Origin: Bacillota bacterium
GTDB lineage: Bacteria > Bacillota > Clostridia > Lachnospirales > Lachnospiraceae
Direction of reading: 5' to 3'
DNA length: 14,490 nt
Assembly (NCBI GenBank): GCA_023414985.1
Contig: JAEZLY010000176.1
Location: 1 to 14,490, forward strand
The notes below the pieces were generated by a model. It saw only the letters and a list, made by a program, of their open reading frames with translations, was not told where the DNA came from and searched no databases. The translations under genes and the position numbers were made by a program. Positions 7,419 to 14,368 of this stretch are shown in pieces (positions within the stretch are counted from its first letter, which is position 1; every line of letters starts with the position of its first letter).

Positions 7419-7451
7419 CAGCTTCACTGACACTTACTGTCAGTGAAGCTG
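7419..7451 (-). terminator. Terminator overlapping the WYL regulator stop codon
   Basis: CAGCTTCACTGACA (7419-7432) and TGTCAGTGAAGCTG (7438-7451) form a perfect 14-bp stem with a five-base loop. On the minus strand it is followed by TTTTAT. The right arm carries the last codons and the TGA stop (7440-7442) of the WYL gene, so ribosomes finishing that gene would cover half of the hairpin. Confidence 0.8.
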
Positions 7452-8414
7452 ATCTGTCTGATAGTATTCCAATAACTCGGTTAATGCAGCAACAAGCTGT
7501 TGCCTACAGCTAAGCGGTTCGATTATTTGAATTGCTTTTCCGTAGGAAAGGAGAAAATACGGAGCATAGGAAAGCATTGCTGACTCGTCAATCAGAAAAA
7601 CTGCCCGTTTAGAAGTTCTCTCCTTCAGATGTGGACCGAAAAACCAATGGGCACATAAGTCATCCAACGCTTCCGTTCTGCCCATTAGGATGAGCGGTAT
7701 GAGTTTCTCCTCATCCTTCGGCTTTGGCAGTATAACCTGCTGAAAAAATTCTCCGGTGGAGAAACCCTCCGGTTTTTGAAACCACCGCTCTGTGCTCTCG
7801 ATCTGCTTTATCCGGTCAACACGAAAGCTGCGGACTTCCTCTCTAAGATGGCAAAATCCTATTACATACCACCTATTGTTCCAGTATAGGATTCCATACG
7901 GGTCAATCAATCTTGAAGTAAATTGCTCCTCCTTCTTTGACCGGTATTTGATATCTACCGAATAACACTCCGCTGAAGCTTGCTCCAGCTTCCCCAATAC
8001 TTCTTTCAATTCATCGGAGAAATCTCTGTTGATCACCTCCAGCCCGTTTATATGTCTATTGAGTAAATCACTCTGCTTCTGATTGGTATATAACTTCAAT
8101 TTATCGGCAGCTCTGCTTAATGCTTCCTGATCAGGATATCCTGCTCCCTCTGCAAAAGCTACAGCCTGCAGCAGCGCCTTTTGCTCCTCTAAATCAAAAA
8201 TCAGAGGAGCTTCTATAAACCGATTAAGCAGACTGTATCCGCCCTTATGTCCTGAATCTGACAAAATCGGCACCCCACTGGCACATAAAGAGTCAATATA
8301 TCGGTAAACGGTACGTATATTCATCTATAATTTTTCAGCGATCTGCTTTGCAGTTATTCTTCGCTCTGATTGAAGCATCCATAGGATTGCCAGCATATTA
8401 TCGTTTTTTGCCAT
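7440..8414 (-). pseudogene. WYL-domain transcriptional regulator split by an in-frame TAG
   Basis: The intact gene would encode about 324 residues of the YafY/WYL family: an N-terminal HTH_11-type winged helix (about 5-60) and a WYL effector domain. It starts at ATG 8414 with GAGGAG eight bases upstream and reads MAKNDNMLAILWMLQS to AEKL, then meets TAG at 8327-8325, then continues in the same frame as MNIRTVYRYIDSLCASGVPI. Related proteins read straight through this join, usually with Glu there (GAG differs from TAG by one base). The downstream open part is 8324-7440 (294 residues), with the WYL motif near residues 152-154 (NRWYVIGF) and basic effector-domain residues (VRSFRVDRI). That part could be made by restarting at the adjacent ATG but would lack the first helices of the DNA-binding domain, and no ribosome binding site precedes it. 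The gene follows GH95 by 44 bp. Nonsense mutation, read-through or sequencing error cannot be separated here. Confidence 0.8.
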
Positions 8415-8458
8415 GTGTCTCACTCCTCGTCGGTATTCCAATTCAGATTAATCTTATC

Positions 8459-10705
8459 CTAACAAAAATCATGAACAGAGACATTGATTGCCTCTCCTTT
8501 ATTTAGTAGTATCGGTATTGATTTACCTTGATAGTTAAGTGTCGTATTAATCTTTCCTTCACATTCAATTCTGCATTTTATGAGCTGACCGTTCTCCCAT
8601 GCGAAGGAGATTGTTCCATTTCCCGGGAGACAAAATCCCTTTCCTTCTCCCCCGGTCCATTCTCCCGGTAAAGCAGGAAGCAGCAGAATTCTATCTTCAT
8701 CGGCCTGAACAAGCATTTCCGTAATTGCAGAAACCGCGCCCAGGTTCCCGTCTATTTGGAATACCGCTCCACTTCCCATCGGATGATTATCCATAAAATT
8801 AGGAAATGTTGAATTCATCCATAATTTCTTCAGATACTCCCAGCCCTTCTCACCTTTTCCCAGACGAGCATAGAAATTGATGATCCAGGCGCAGCTCCAG
8901 CCGGTATGTCCTCCGCCATAATGTAAACGCCGTTCCAGGGTCTTATCCGCAGCCTTGGCAAGCTCAGGTGTCTTATCCGTCGTAATCTGATGGGACGGAT
9001 GCAGGGCATAGAGCTGTGAAATATGACGATGTCCCGGCTCCTCTTCCTCGTAATCCTCACGCCATTCCATGATTTGCCCGTATTTGCCGGCACGAATCGG
9101 CGGCAGATGTGTCAATATATTTTCAGACTTTTCCAAAAGGTCTCCGGTCTTACCCAGAACCTTGGATGCTTTTTGGTAAACCTCCAGTAAATCATGCAGT
9201 ATCTGCATATCCATGGATGGCCCGGCACACACTGCCCCTTTTACACCATCGGGAAGGATATACGTATTTTCCGGGGACACGGAAGGGCAGGTTACATAGT
9301 CATTACCATCCTGAACAAGAAAATCCGTAAAGAACAGGACAGCATCCTGCAGAACAGGATACATGTCCTTCAGAAAGGCTGTATCCAGCGTATACAGATA
9401 ATGCTGCCAGATATGGATGCACAACCAGGCCCCGCCCATCACCCAATAGCTCGCCGGGATATAAATATCCTGAGGAGCACAATCCCCCCAGAGATCCGTA
9501 TTATGATGAGCAACAAATCCCCGGCAGCCGTACATCGTCTCGGCAACCTTTTGACCCTTCTCATGCATCCGTTTCAGCAGATCGAACAGAGGCAGATGGC
9601 ATTGTGACAATCCACTGATTTCAGCCGGCCAGTAGTTCATTTCCGTATTAATATTAATGGTATACTTCGAATCCCAGCAGGGCTGCATGCTATCATTCCA
9701 GATTCCCTGCAGGTTAGCCGGCTGGCTGCCGGATCTGCTGGAAGAGATCAGGAGATAACGTCCGTATTGAAAATATAATTCAGCCATCCTTCGCTGCAGC
9801 ATGACGTTATCCGCATTGGTTTCTTTCTTTATTGCTGATAGAAGGAGTTCACCATCCGTCTCGAGGGAATCGCTCAGCTTTAAACTCACGTCTCCGGCAA
9901 GCTTCTGATAATCCCTGACATGCCTCTGATAAAGTTCAGCATAACCTTTTTGTGCTGCCTGTTTCAGCCGGTTTACGGCAGCGACCTCCGGCGTTTCCTT
10001 GTGGTAGAAAGAGGTTTCGATTGCAAGATAGACTATGACCTCTCGGGCGTTTTTGACTGACAGATGCTCCCCTGTGATTTCCATCAACCCACCTGTAATT
10101 TCAGCCTTGGCTGCAATAAAAAAAGAGGAACCCGCTTTCCCCAAATCCCCATCCAGAAAAATCATATCCTCTCCCATCCTGCCGCTGTGCTCATAAAATC
10201 GGGATCGCTCTAAACGCATGGTAAAGGTGATATCATCATCTTGGGAAGTAACCTTCATTACAATAATCTGATCTTCGTAGGAAGCAAAGAACTCCCTGGC
10301 CTGTGCCGTATGCTCACCTTCCAGTTCAATTCTTACAATTCCCTGATCCAAATCGAGCAGACGCTGATATCTGTTTATTTCCTCCCGATACTTCCAGCGA
10401 AGCAACAGATCGCCGGCTGTCTGATAAGGATGCTGGCTCTGCGGAACTCCTGACAAGGACAGCTCCATCAGCTCCTGGGCCTCCGGTATACGGCCTTCAA
10501 AGATCAGACTACGGATTTGATCAAGATTTTTCCGTGCCTCCGGGTTGACCCTGTTACGAAAGCCTCCATACCACATACTGTCTTCATTCAACTGTAATCG
10601 ATCCTCACCGATCCTGCCGAAAACCATTCCTCCAAGTCTTCCGTTTCCGATCGGAAATGCTTCCTCCCATAAATCTGCCGGTCTGTTAAATTTGATCTGA
10701 TTCAT
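8459..10705 (-). CDS. GH95 alpha-L-fucosidase (or alpha-L-galactosidase), cytoplasmic
   Basis: This 748-residue glycoside hydrolase of family 95 has no signal peptide, so it should act on imported oligosaccharides. The N-terminal beta domain opens with the family signature FPIGNGRLGGMVFG (about 17-30) and LQLNEDSMWYGG (38-48). The (alpha/alpha)6 barrel carries YTININTEMNYWPAE. By analogy with Bifidobacterium AfcA, Asn351, Asn353 and Asp652 (FQIDGN) would activate water and Glu479 (PSVSPEN) would be the general acid; I place these by motif, not alignment. The frame opens at ATG 10729, but I prefer ATG 10705 (MNQIKFNRPADLW), where the family homology begins; GGAGG lies 13 bases before it, a long spacing, so the start is not certain. 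Hydrolysis would free L-fucose or L-galactose from plant or host glycans. The WYL gene follows closely and is probably co-transcribed. Confidence 0.9.
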   Translation of the reverse strand: MNQIKFNRPADLWEEAFPIGNGRLGGMVFGRIGEDRLQLNEDSMWYGGFRNRVNPEARKNLDQIRSLIFEGRIPEAQELMELSLSGVPQSQHPYQTAGDLLLRWKYREEINRYQRLLDLDQGIVRIELEGEHTAQAREFFASYEDQIIVMKVTSQDDDITFTMRLERSRFYEHSGRMGEDMIFLDGDLGKAGSSFFIAAKAEITGGLMEITGEHLSVKNAREVIVYLAIETSFYHKETPEVAAVNRLKQAAQKGYAELYQRHVRDYQKLAGDVSLKLSDSLETDGELLLSAIKKETNADNVMLQRRMAELYFQYGRYLLISSSRSGSQPANLQGIWNDSMQPCWDSKYTININTEMNYWPAEISGLSQCHLPLFDLLKRMHEKGQKVAETMYGCRGFVAHHNTDLWGDCAPQDIYIPASYWVMGGAWLCIHIWQHYLYTLDTAFLKDMYPVLQDAVLFFTDFLVQDGNDYVTCPSVSPENTYILPDGVKGAVCAGPSMDMQILHDLLEVYQKASKVLGKTGDLLEKSENILTHLPPIRAGKYGQIMEWREDYEEEEPGHRHISQLYALHPSHQITTDKTPELAKAADKTLERRLHYGGGHTGWSCAWIINFYARLGKGEKGWEYLKKLWMNSTFPNFMDNHPMGSGAVFQIDGNLGAVSAITEMLVQADEDRILLLPALPGEWTGGEGKGFCLPGNGTISFAWENGQLIKCRIECEGKINTTLNYQGKSIPILLNKGEAINVSVHDFC

Positions 10706-10778
10706 CGTCTCTTCTTTTCCTCCAGTCATCCGAAGTACCTGTTCTGTCCCTGATTATTTTATAAACTAATTTGCTTTG

Positions 10779-10808
10779 ATTATAATAAAAATGGTGCTGC
10801 TAATGCAA
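10779..10808 (-). promoter_or_regulatory. Possible GH95 promoter
   Basis: TATAAT on the minus strand (10779-10784) lies 18 bp from a weak TTGCAT (10803-10808). The -35 would sit inside the hairpin that ends the ric transcript. Only the -10 is convincing. No LacI-type GTAAAACG site is present here. Confidence 0.3.
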
Positions 10809-10817
10809 CACCATTTT
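10788..10817 (-). terminator. Terminator of the ric gene
   Basis: Arms at 10788-10800 (AAAATGGTGCTGC less one A) and 10805-10817 pair over 13 positions with one G-T wobble on the transcript and a four-base loop. On the minus strand the stem runs into TTTTTATTAT. It lies nine bases after the ric stop codon. Confidence 0.85.
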
Positions 10818-10825
10818 GGAATTTA

Positions 10826-11524
10826 TTATTCATAACGTTTGAAAAGCACACTGTTCTCCTTCGCTATATGAAGGAAAATGTCATCTGCCAGCTCATGAAG
10901 CTTTGAATATACAGCTCTCATGGTAGGGCATGCATAGGACGGAGGAGTGAAATCATTGGTCTCCTTGATCATTCGTTTTATTATCTGCCCTGCACCGTCA
11001 TGGTCACTCTCCAAGTTCTGAAGAAGCGTCTTGATGGCCGCTCGATCCTCTTCTGTCTTAACAGGCATACGCATAGCCGGGAACAGCTCCTCTTCTTCCT
11101 TGGCAAAATGCTCCTCCAGCTCCATCTTCAACTCACTGAAATTACGATGAAGCTTCAAAAGCTCCTCTTTGCCATGCTCGTAATGTACAAGCAGAATTTT
11201 ATTCACAAGCTGATCCAGCTCCATCCACAATGCACGTTCAGGCTGATGATGAATCTCAAGAATGAGATCAATCAGCTGCTCATCCGATAATTCACTTACC
11301 GGAAGCTCCTTATCCGGTCTGGCCAGATACTCACTGTATGCATTCTGTACCTCTGTAATGAACTCCGGAGCCAGGCCGGCTCCCTTTACTGCAGCTTCAA
11401 GAGTACGATCTCCCTGGCAGCAATAATCTATATGAAGTTCATTCAGGCGGGAAGTAATAGCAGGGAAATAGGTGACCAGTTCTCCAAGATGTGTTTGGTT
11501 GTTGATGGTAATTGTTTGATTCAT
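10826..11524 (-). CDS. ric: Iron-sulfur cluster repair di-iron protein (Ric/ScdA/YtfE)
   Basis: A 232-residue cytoplasmic protein of the RIC family, which repairs iron-sulfur clusters damaged by nitric oxide or oxidants. The N-terminal ScdA (DUF542) domain has the paired-cysteine motif HIDYCCQG with Cys35-Cys36. The hemerythrin-like four-helix bundle follows with the expected iron ligands: His92/His93 (EIHHQPE), His117, His139 and Glu143 (HFAKEEEELFP), His175 (ESDHDGAG), and His219 with Glu223 (HIAKENSVLF). Length and domain order match full-length family members. ATG at 11524 has AAAGGAGG eight bases upstream. The gene is single, bounded by its own terminator and a complex promoter region with an FNR-type box, consistent with induction under low oxygen or nitrosative stress. 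Confidence 0.95.
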   Translation of the reverse strand: MNQTITINNQTHLGELVTYFPAITSRLNELHIDYCCQGDRTLEAAVKGAGLAPEFITEVQNAYSEYLARPDKELPVSELSDEQLIDLILEIHHQPERALWMELDQLVNKILLVHYEHGKEELLKLHRNFSELKMELEEHFAKEEEELFPAMRMPVKTEEDRAAIKTLLQNLESDHDGAGQIIKRMIKETNDFTPPSYACPTMRAVYSKLHELADDIFLHIAKENSVLFKRYE

Positions 11525-11544
11525 CAGAATATCCTCCTTTATTA

Positions 11545-11559
11545 GATTAAAACTTAATC
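11545..11559. promoter_or_regulatory. GATTA dyad in the ric leader
   Basis: GATTAAAACTTAATC is an inverted repeat with perfect six-base arms (GATTAA/TTAATC) around a three-base centre. It matches the dyad at 11589-11603 at 12 of 15 positions. It lies in the predicted untranslated leader about 20 bases before the start codon. Confidence 0.45.
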
Positions 11560-11588
11560 GTCTTATTGATGTGTTGTATTTTCTTGTT

Positions 11589-11603
11589 GATTAGATTTTA
11601 ATC
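11589..11603. promoter_or_regulatory. GATTA dyad over the ric -10 region
   Basis: GATTAGATTTTAATC has five-base arms GATTA/TAATC. It covers the predicted -10 box (TAAAAT on the minus strand, 11595-11600) and reaches the expected transcription start near 11588. A protein bound here would block RNA polymerase. The target regulator is unknown. Confidence 0.45.
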
Positions 11604-11636
11604 TTTTTATGAGATCATATCCTTGATTTAAATCAA
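11595..11636 (-). promoter_or_regulatory. ric promoter with FNR-type activator box
   Basis: The box TTGATTTAAATCAA (11623-11636) is a perfect palindrome and matches the FNR/DNR consensus TTGAT-N4-ATCAA at all ten fixed positions. Its centre is 11629.5. With TAAAAT at 11595-11600 as -10 and a start near 11588, the box is centred near -41.5, the class II activator position. No -35 consensus is present at the matching place, as expected for an activator-dependent promoter. The binding protein is inferred to be a Crp/Fnr-family member not encoded in this window. Confidence 0.6.
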
Positions 11637-11672
11637 ATTTTACTAAAGGGTAATAACAAATCCATATGCTTC

Positions 11673-12650
11673 TCATTGTATTTCATTAACTGTCTGCTTC
11701 CTCGAGAAAGCCGGTACGACCTCCAGCATCACTTTTCCCAGGGCATGACCACCGCTGATATATCGAATTGCCTCAGCAGTTTCCTGAAGCGGATAATGTC
11801 TGTCTATTACGGGTCTCACTTTACCTTCTTTCACCAGTTTGATAATAAATTCCAGATCTCTTCTATCCGGCTTTGCTGCAAGAGTACACATTTTTCTACT
11901 GCCTAATGACAAGACTGTACCGAAAAACAAGGATTTCACAACCTGGGACAAAGCACCCCCGACCATGACGCAAGTTCCTTTTGGTAACAATAATCTTCTA
12001 TAACTCAATAAAGAATGATTTCCGTTTATCGCTAAGATGAGATCATACTGTCTGCCGATTTTTGTAATGTCAGTTTCCTTATAGTTGATGACTGTATCCG
12101 CTCCGAGCGACTGAATGATCTTCCCATTTTTCTCACCGCACACAGCAGTGACTTCTGCTCCGAAGTATTTGGCAAGCTGAACCGAGAAGGTACCCACTCC
12201 GCCGCCTGCACCGCAGATTAATACCTTTTGGCCTGGCTGAATCCGTCCTTTATTACGTAGTGCCTGCAGGGCTGTTACCGCAGCCATCGGAACCGCTGCA
12301 GCTACATCAAAAGGAATATCCGAGGGTTTCAGAGCCAATGCAATTTCAGGTACCGCTACATATTCAGCAAATCCCCCGAAACCAAAGGAAGCCGTATCCC
12401 CAAACACTTCCTCTCCTAACTTAAACAGTTTAACATTATTTCCGATTGCCTCGACTCGCCCCGCGATATCCGCCCCAAAGATTTTCCTTTTCGGAATAAT
12501 TCCCATCCTCATTGAACGATAATCCGCAGCATTTACCGAAACAGCGTATATTTGTACCAGGACCTCATTGTCACCCGGAACGGGTTTCTCTATCTCCTTC
12601 AGTACCAGTTTATCAGTGGAATTTCCCTTATCAAATAAGACAGCCTTCAT
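11673..12650 (-). CDS. Zinc-independent medium-chain NAD(P)-dependent oxidoreductase
   Basis: A 325-residue protein of the medium-chain dehydrogenase/reductase superfamily, quinone-oxidoreductase-like branch. The N-terminal GroES-like domain runs to about residue 125 (GADIAGRVEAIGNNV, FGGFAEYVAV). The Rossmann domain carries the nucleotide-binding motif GAGGGVGTFSVQLAKYFGA from residue 147. The zinc-ligand cysteines of true alcohol dehydrogenases are not present in the N-terminal part, so it should be a zinc-independent reductase using NADPH or NADH on a quinone or enone; the substrate is unknown. ATG at 12650 follows TAGGATG with acceptable spacing. It is the last gene of the four-gene unit, 20 bp after DUF4386. 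I see no convincing terminator between its stop and the ric promoter. Confidence 0.9.
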   Translation of the reverse strand: MKAVLFDKGNSTDKLVLKEIEKPVPGDNEVLVQIYAVSVNAADYRSMRMGIIPKRKIFGADIAGRVEAIGNNVKLFKLGEEVFGDTASFGFGGFAEYVAVPEIALALKPSDIPFDVAAAVPMAAVTALQALRNKGRIQPGQKVLICGAGGGVGTFSVQLAKYFGAEVTAVCGEKNGKIIQSLGADTVINYKETDITKIGRQYDLILAINGNHSLLSYRRLLLPKGTCVMVGGALSQVVKSLFFGTVLSLGSRKMCTLAAKPDRRDLEFIIKLVKEGKVRPVIDRHYPLQETAEAIRYISGGHALGKVMLEVVPAFSRKQTVNEIQ

Positions 12651-12670
12651 TTCATCACATCCTATTCTTT

Positions 12671-13363
12671 TTAAACTATCGCTTGCTTACGAACAGCATA
12701 CTGCTCCAAGCTATCGGTTTTAAAGCCTTTTATTATCAGCCAGCCCGCCATAACCATTTCCTGTACAGCCAGCGGAATTTGTAAGATTTCAAGTTCAACA
12801 CCTAAAAGGATCAGAATCGGGTAAACCAGATATAATGCAGCTCCAATCAACCCCCAGATTGATATCCAAGTTGGAATAAGTCGCATCTGATAGAATAAGT
12901 AATAAATAAAAAGAGCCCCTATGCTAAAAACAATATCCAACATGTTAGTAAACCGCGTCTCAACATCAAGTAAAACAGATCCCATCAACCTGTAATTTGC
13001 TGCCTCTGACATCTCCACGCCTGCATACTTCTGACTTAATGCCAAAAGCAGTAACCAGACCGACGCAATCCCCATATAGGTTATCAATTCTAGCGCACCT
13101 CTGAAAATAACTGCTCCCAGTGCTACTGCTTCATTATATTTTCGTAATATCGGAAATAGGATCACCGGGATCATGGATAGGGAAATTCCCATGATCAGAG
13201 TTAAGAGTGCACCAAGAACAACTCCGCTGTCCTTTCCTGAAATACTGTTTAAATAATCCTCTGTATGAATAATAGATGCTGCAGAAAGACTCATGATACC
13301 TGCAACAGTCCCGATTACAAATAGTATCCCAACTACTTTTGCCGTTTTCTTAAAATCCTTCAT
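12671..13363 (-). CDS. DUF4386 family membrane protein
   Basis: A 230-residue integral membrane protein with about six predicted helices (near residues 10-30, 47-70, 80-108, 140-158, 168-188 and 195-212). The start (KKTAKVVGILFVIGTVAGIMS) and the patterns GALLTLIMGISLSMIPVILFPILRK, split across two helices, and YRLMGSVLLDVE match the DUF4386 family as I know it. The biochemical role of the family is unknown. ATG at 13363 follows GAGAGGG. It lies 41 bp after the XRE regulator and 20 bp before the oxidoreductase, so it is probably in one transcript with both. Confidence 0.82.
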   Translation of the reverse strand: MKDFKKTAKVVGILFVIGTVAGIMSLSAASIIHTEDYLNSISGKDSGVVLGALLTLIMGISLSMIPVILFPILRKYNEAVALGAVIFRGALELITYMGIASVWLLLLALSQKYAGVEMSEAANYRLMGSVLLDVETRFTNMLDIVFSIGALFIYYLFYQMRLIPTWISIWGLIGAALYLVYPILILLGVELEILQIPLAVQEMVMAGWLIIKGFKTDSLEQYAVRKQAIV

Positions 13364-13404
13364 ACCATATCCCTCTCTTCTAATCTATCCCATTATCCAA
13401 TTCA

Positions 13405-13650
13405 TTATATCTCTTCTTCCTTTTTACTTTGTTCCTTCATTATTTCATATGCGAACACTTCCTCAAGCCTAGTTTCAAATACATCGGTGATGCGAAATGC
13501 AAGCTCTAAGGTAGGATAATACTTCCCATTCTCTATTGCCACAATCGTCTGCCTTGTAACTCCTGTCTTTTTGGCCAGCTCCTGTTGTGTCATCTCATTA
13601 TGATAAAAACGCAATTTTCTGATGTTGTTTGAAATGACGATCTTAGCCAT
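13405..13650 (-). CDS. Small XRE-family helix-turn-helix regulator
   Basis: An 81-residue cytoplasmic DNA-binding protein that is little more than one HTH_3 domain. The helix-turn-helix is TQQELAKKTGVTRQTIVAIE (about 21-40), followed by NGKYYPTLELAFRITDVF and a charged tail (EQSKKEEEEI-like end). It belongs to the small YozG/YgzD-like class that often sits beside a small membrane protein. ATG at 13650 has AAAGGGG at good spacing; the frame upstream to 13728 lies inside the preceding gene and is not needed. It overlaps the end of the membrane-protein gene by 8 bp, which implies coupled translation. It is a likely controller of its own operon through the palindrome at 14186-14200; this is inferred. 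Confidence 0.9.
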   Translation of the reverse strand: MAKIVISNNIRKLRFYHNEMTQQELAKKTGVTRQTIVAIENGKYYPTLELAFRITDVFETRLEEVFAYEIMKEQSKKEEEI

Positions 13651-14158
13651 TATTGACCCCTTTCCTGTAGAAATACAATTGTGAAAAGCCTTCCAGCAGC
13701 GATCCCAGATGAAAGGAAACAAATACAATATTAATCATGATTGCCGGTGGCATACTGAAACATAATGTCAACAAAGCAATCATAAATCCTATACCAACTA
13801 CAGCAAAAGAATTCTTCATAGCTTTTAAAGCAATCAGCTTATCCATCTCATCTTCTAAATCAGCATTTTCAAGCTCCTCATAGGTTTCCGTATTACCTTG
13901 ATTTCCTGCTTTCCTAGATACCTCTTTGGCTACCTCATTGGATATGGCAAGAATGATATGAAATACAATCTGAATGATTATAATAATTATGATACCACCG
14001 CCGATAAAAAGCAGCATGGCGGTTGCCCAGAACTTCATATCACTCAATAAAGTATCGCCAATCTCCCGATACTTTGAAATTCCGTAAATACTGTAAGCTG
14101 CCAGGATTAATATGCCGGAAATCAATGATGCAATCGTTCTTTTCTCTTTATAATACAT
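13643..14158 (-). CDS. Four-helix membrane protein paired with XRE regulator (DUF2178-like)
   Basis: A 171-residue integral membrane protein with two pairs of helices (about 9-27, 42-72, 113-133 and 136-152) separated by an acidic, hydrophilic loop (about 78-110, with YEELENADLEDEMDKLIAL). The second helix contains seven isoleucines in a row. The end GSLLEGFSQLYFYRKGV is typical of membrane proteins encoded directly before small XRE regulators in Firmicutes; I place it near DUF2178 from memory, without a search. The role is unknown; one idea is that the membrane protein modulates the regulator. The frame opens with GTG at 14167, but ATG at 14158 is preferred because GAGGAG lies eight bases before it and too close to the GTG. 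Confidence 0.8.
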   Translation of the reverse strand: MYYKEKRTIASLISGILILAAYSIYGISKYREIGDTLLSDMKFWATAMLLFIGGGIIIIIIIQIVFHIILAISNEVAKEVSRKAGNQGNTETYEELENADLEDEMDKLIALKAMKNSFAVVGIGFMIALLTLCFSMPPAIMINIVFVSFHLGSLLEGFSQLYFYRKGVNNG

Positions 14159-14185
14159 TACCTTCACTCCTCTTCCTTATAATGT

Positions 14186-14200
14186 AATTTATTCTAAATT
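14186..14200. promoter_or_regulatory. Palindrome at the start of the membrane protein/XRE operon
   Basis: AATTTATTCTAAATT has perfect six-base arms around a three-base centre. It begins two bases after the predicted -10 box and covers the expected transcription start, a good place for an autorepressor such as the XRE protein. All arm bases are A or T, so chance is possible. Confidence 0.35.
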
Positions 14201-14201
14201 A

Positions 14202-14230
14202 AGAGTACAATATTTTTATCATGATGTCAA
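14202..14230 (-). promoter_or_regulatory. Promoter of the membrane protein/XRE/DUF4386/oxidoreductase operon
   Basis: The minus strand has a perfect TTGACA (14225-14230), a 17-bp spacer and TACTCT (14202-14207). Transcription should start near 14195, giving a short leader of about 37 bases to the first ATG. Confidence 0.65.
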
Positions 14231-14265
14231 ATATTTTTTACACTATGTAATGATATTTTTACAAC

Positions 14266-14311
14266 AAAAAAACAGTCAAACCGTAAAAATATACGGCTTG
14301 ACTGTTTTTTT
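14266..14311. terminator. Bidirectional-type terminator hairpin
   Basis: Two 20-base arms (14266-14285 and 14292-14311) pair with one mismatch around a six-base loop; the core is ACAGTCAA/TTGACTGT with CCGTA/TACGG. A run of seven A leads in and seven T leads out, so the hairpin has a U tract in either direction. It ends the transcript of the partial gene at the right edge (minus strand) and shields the downstream operon. Confidence 0.88.
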
Positions 14312-14368
14312 GTCACAATGAGTTTCATTATAATCGACAGAGCTCACATGTCTTTCTCCAATCACACT

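Noticed and set aside
8325..8327. TAG read as pyrrolysine or another recoded amino acid
   Set aside because: No pylS/pylT-type genes or recoding element are visible, the GH95 gene just upstream uses TAG as a normal stop, and a one-base change from GAG is a simpler explanation.
9109..9607. Plus-strand open frames opposite the GH95 gene
   Set aside because: They are antisense shadows of conserved GH95 coding sequence with low-complexity, family-free translations.
11000..11290. Plus-strand open frame opposite ric
   Set aside because: It mirrors the iron-ligand region of a well-conserved gene and has no start signals.
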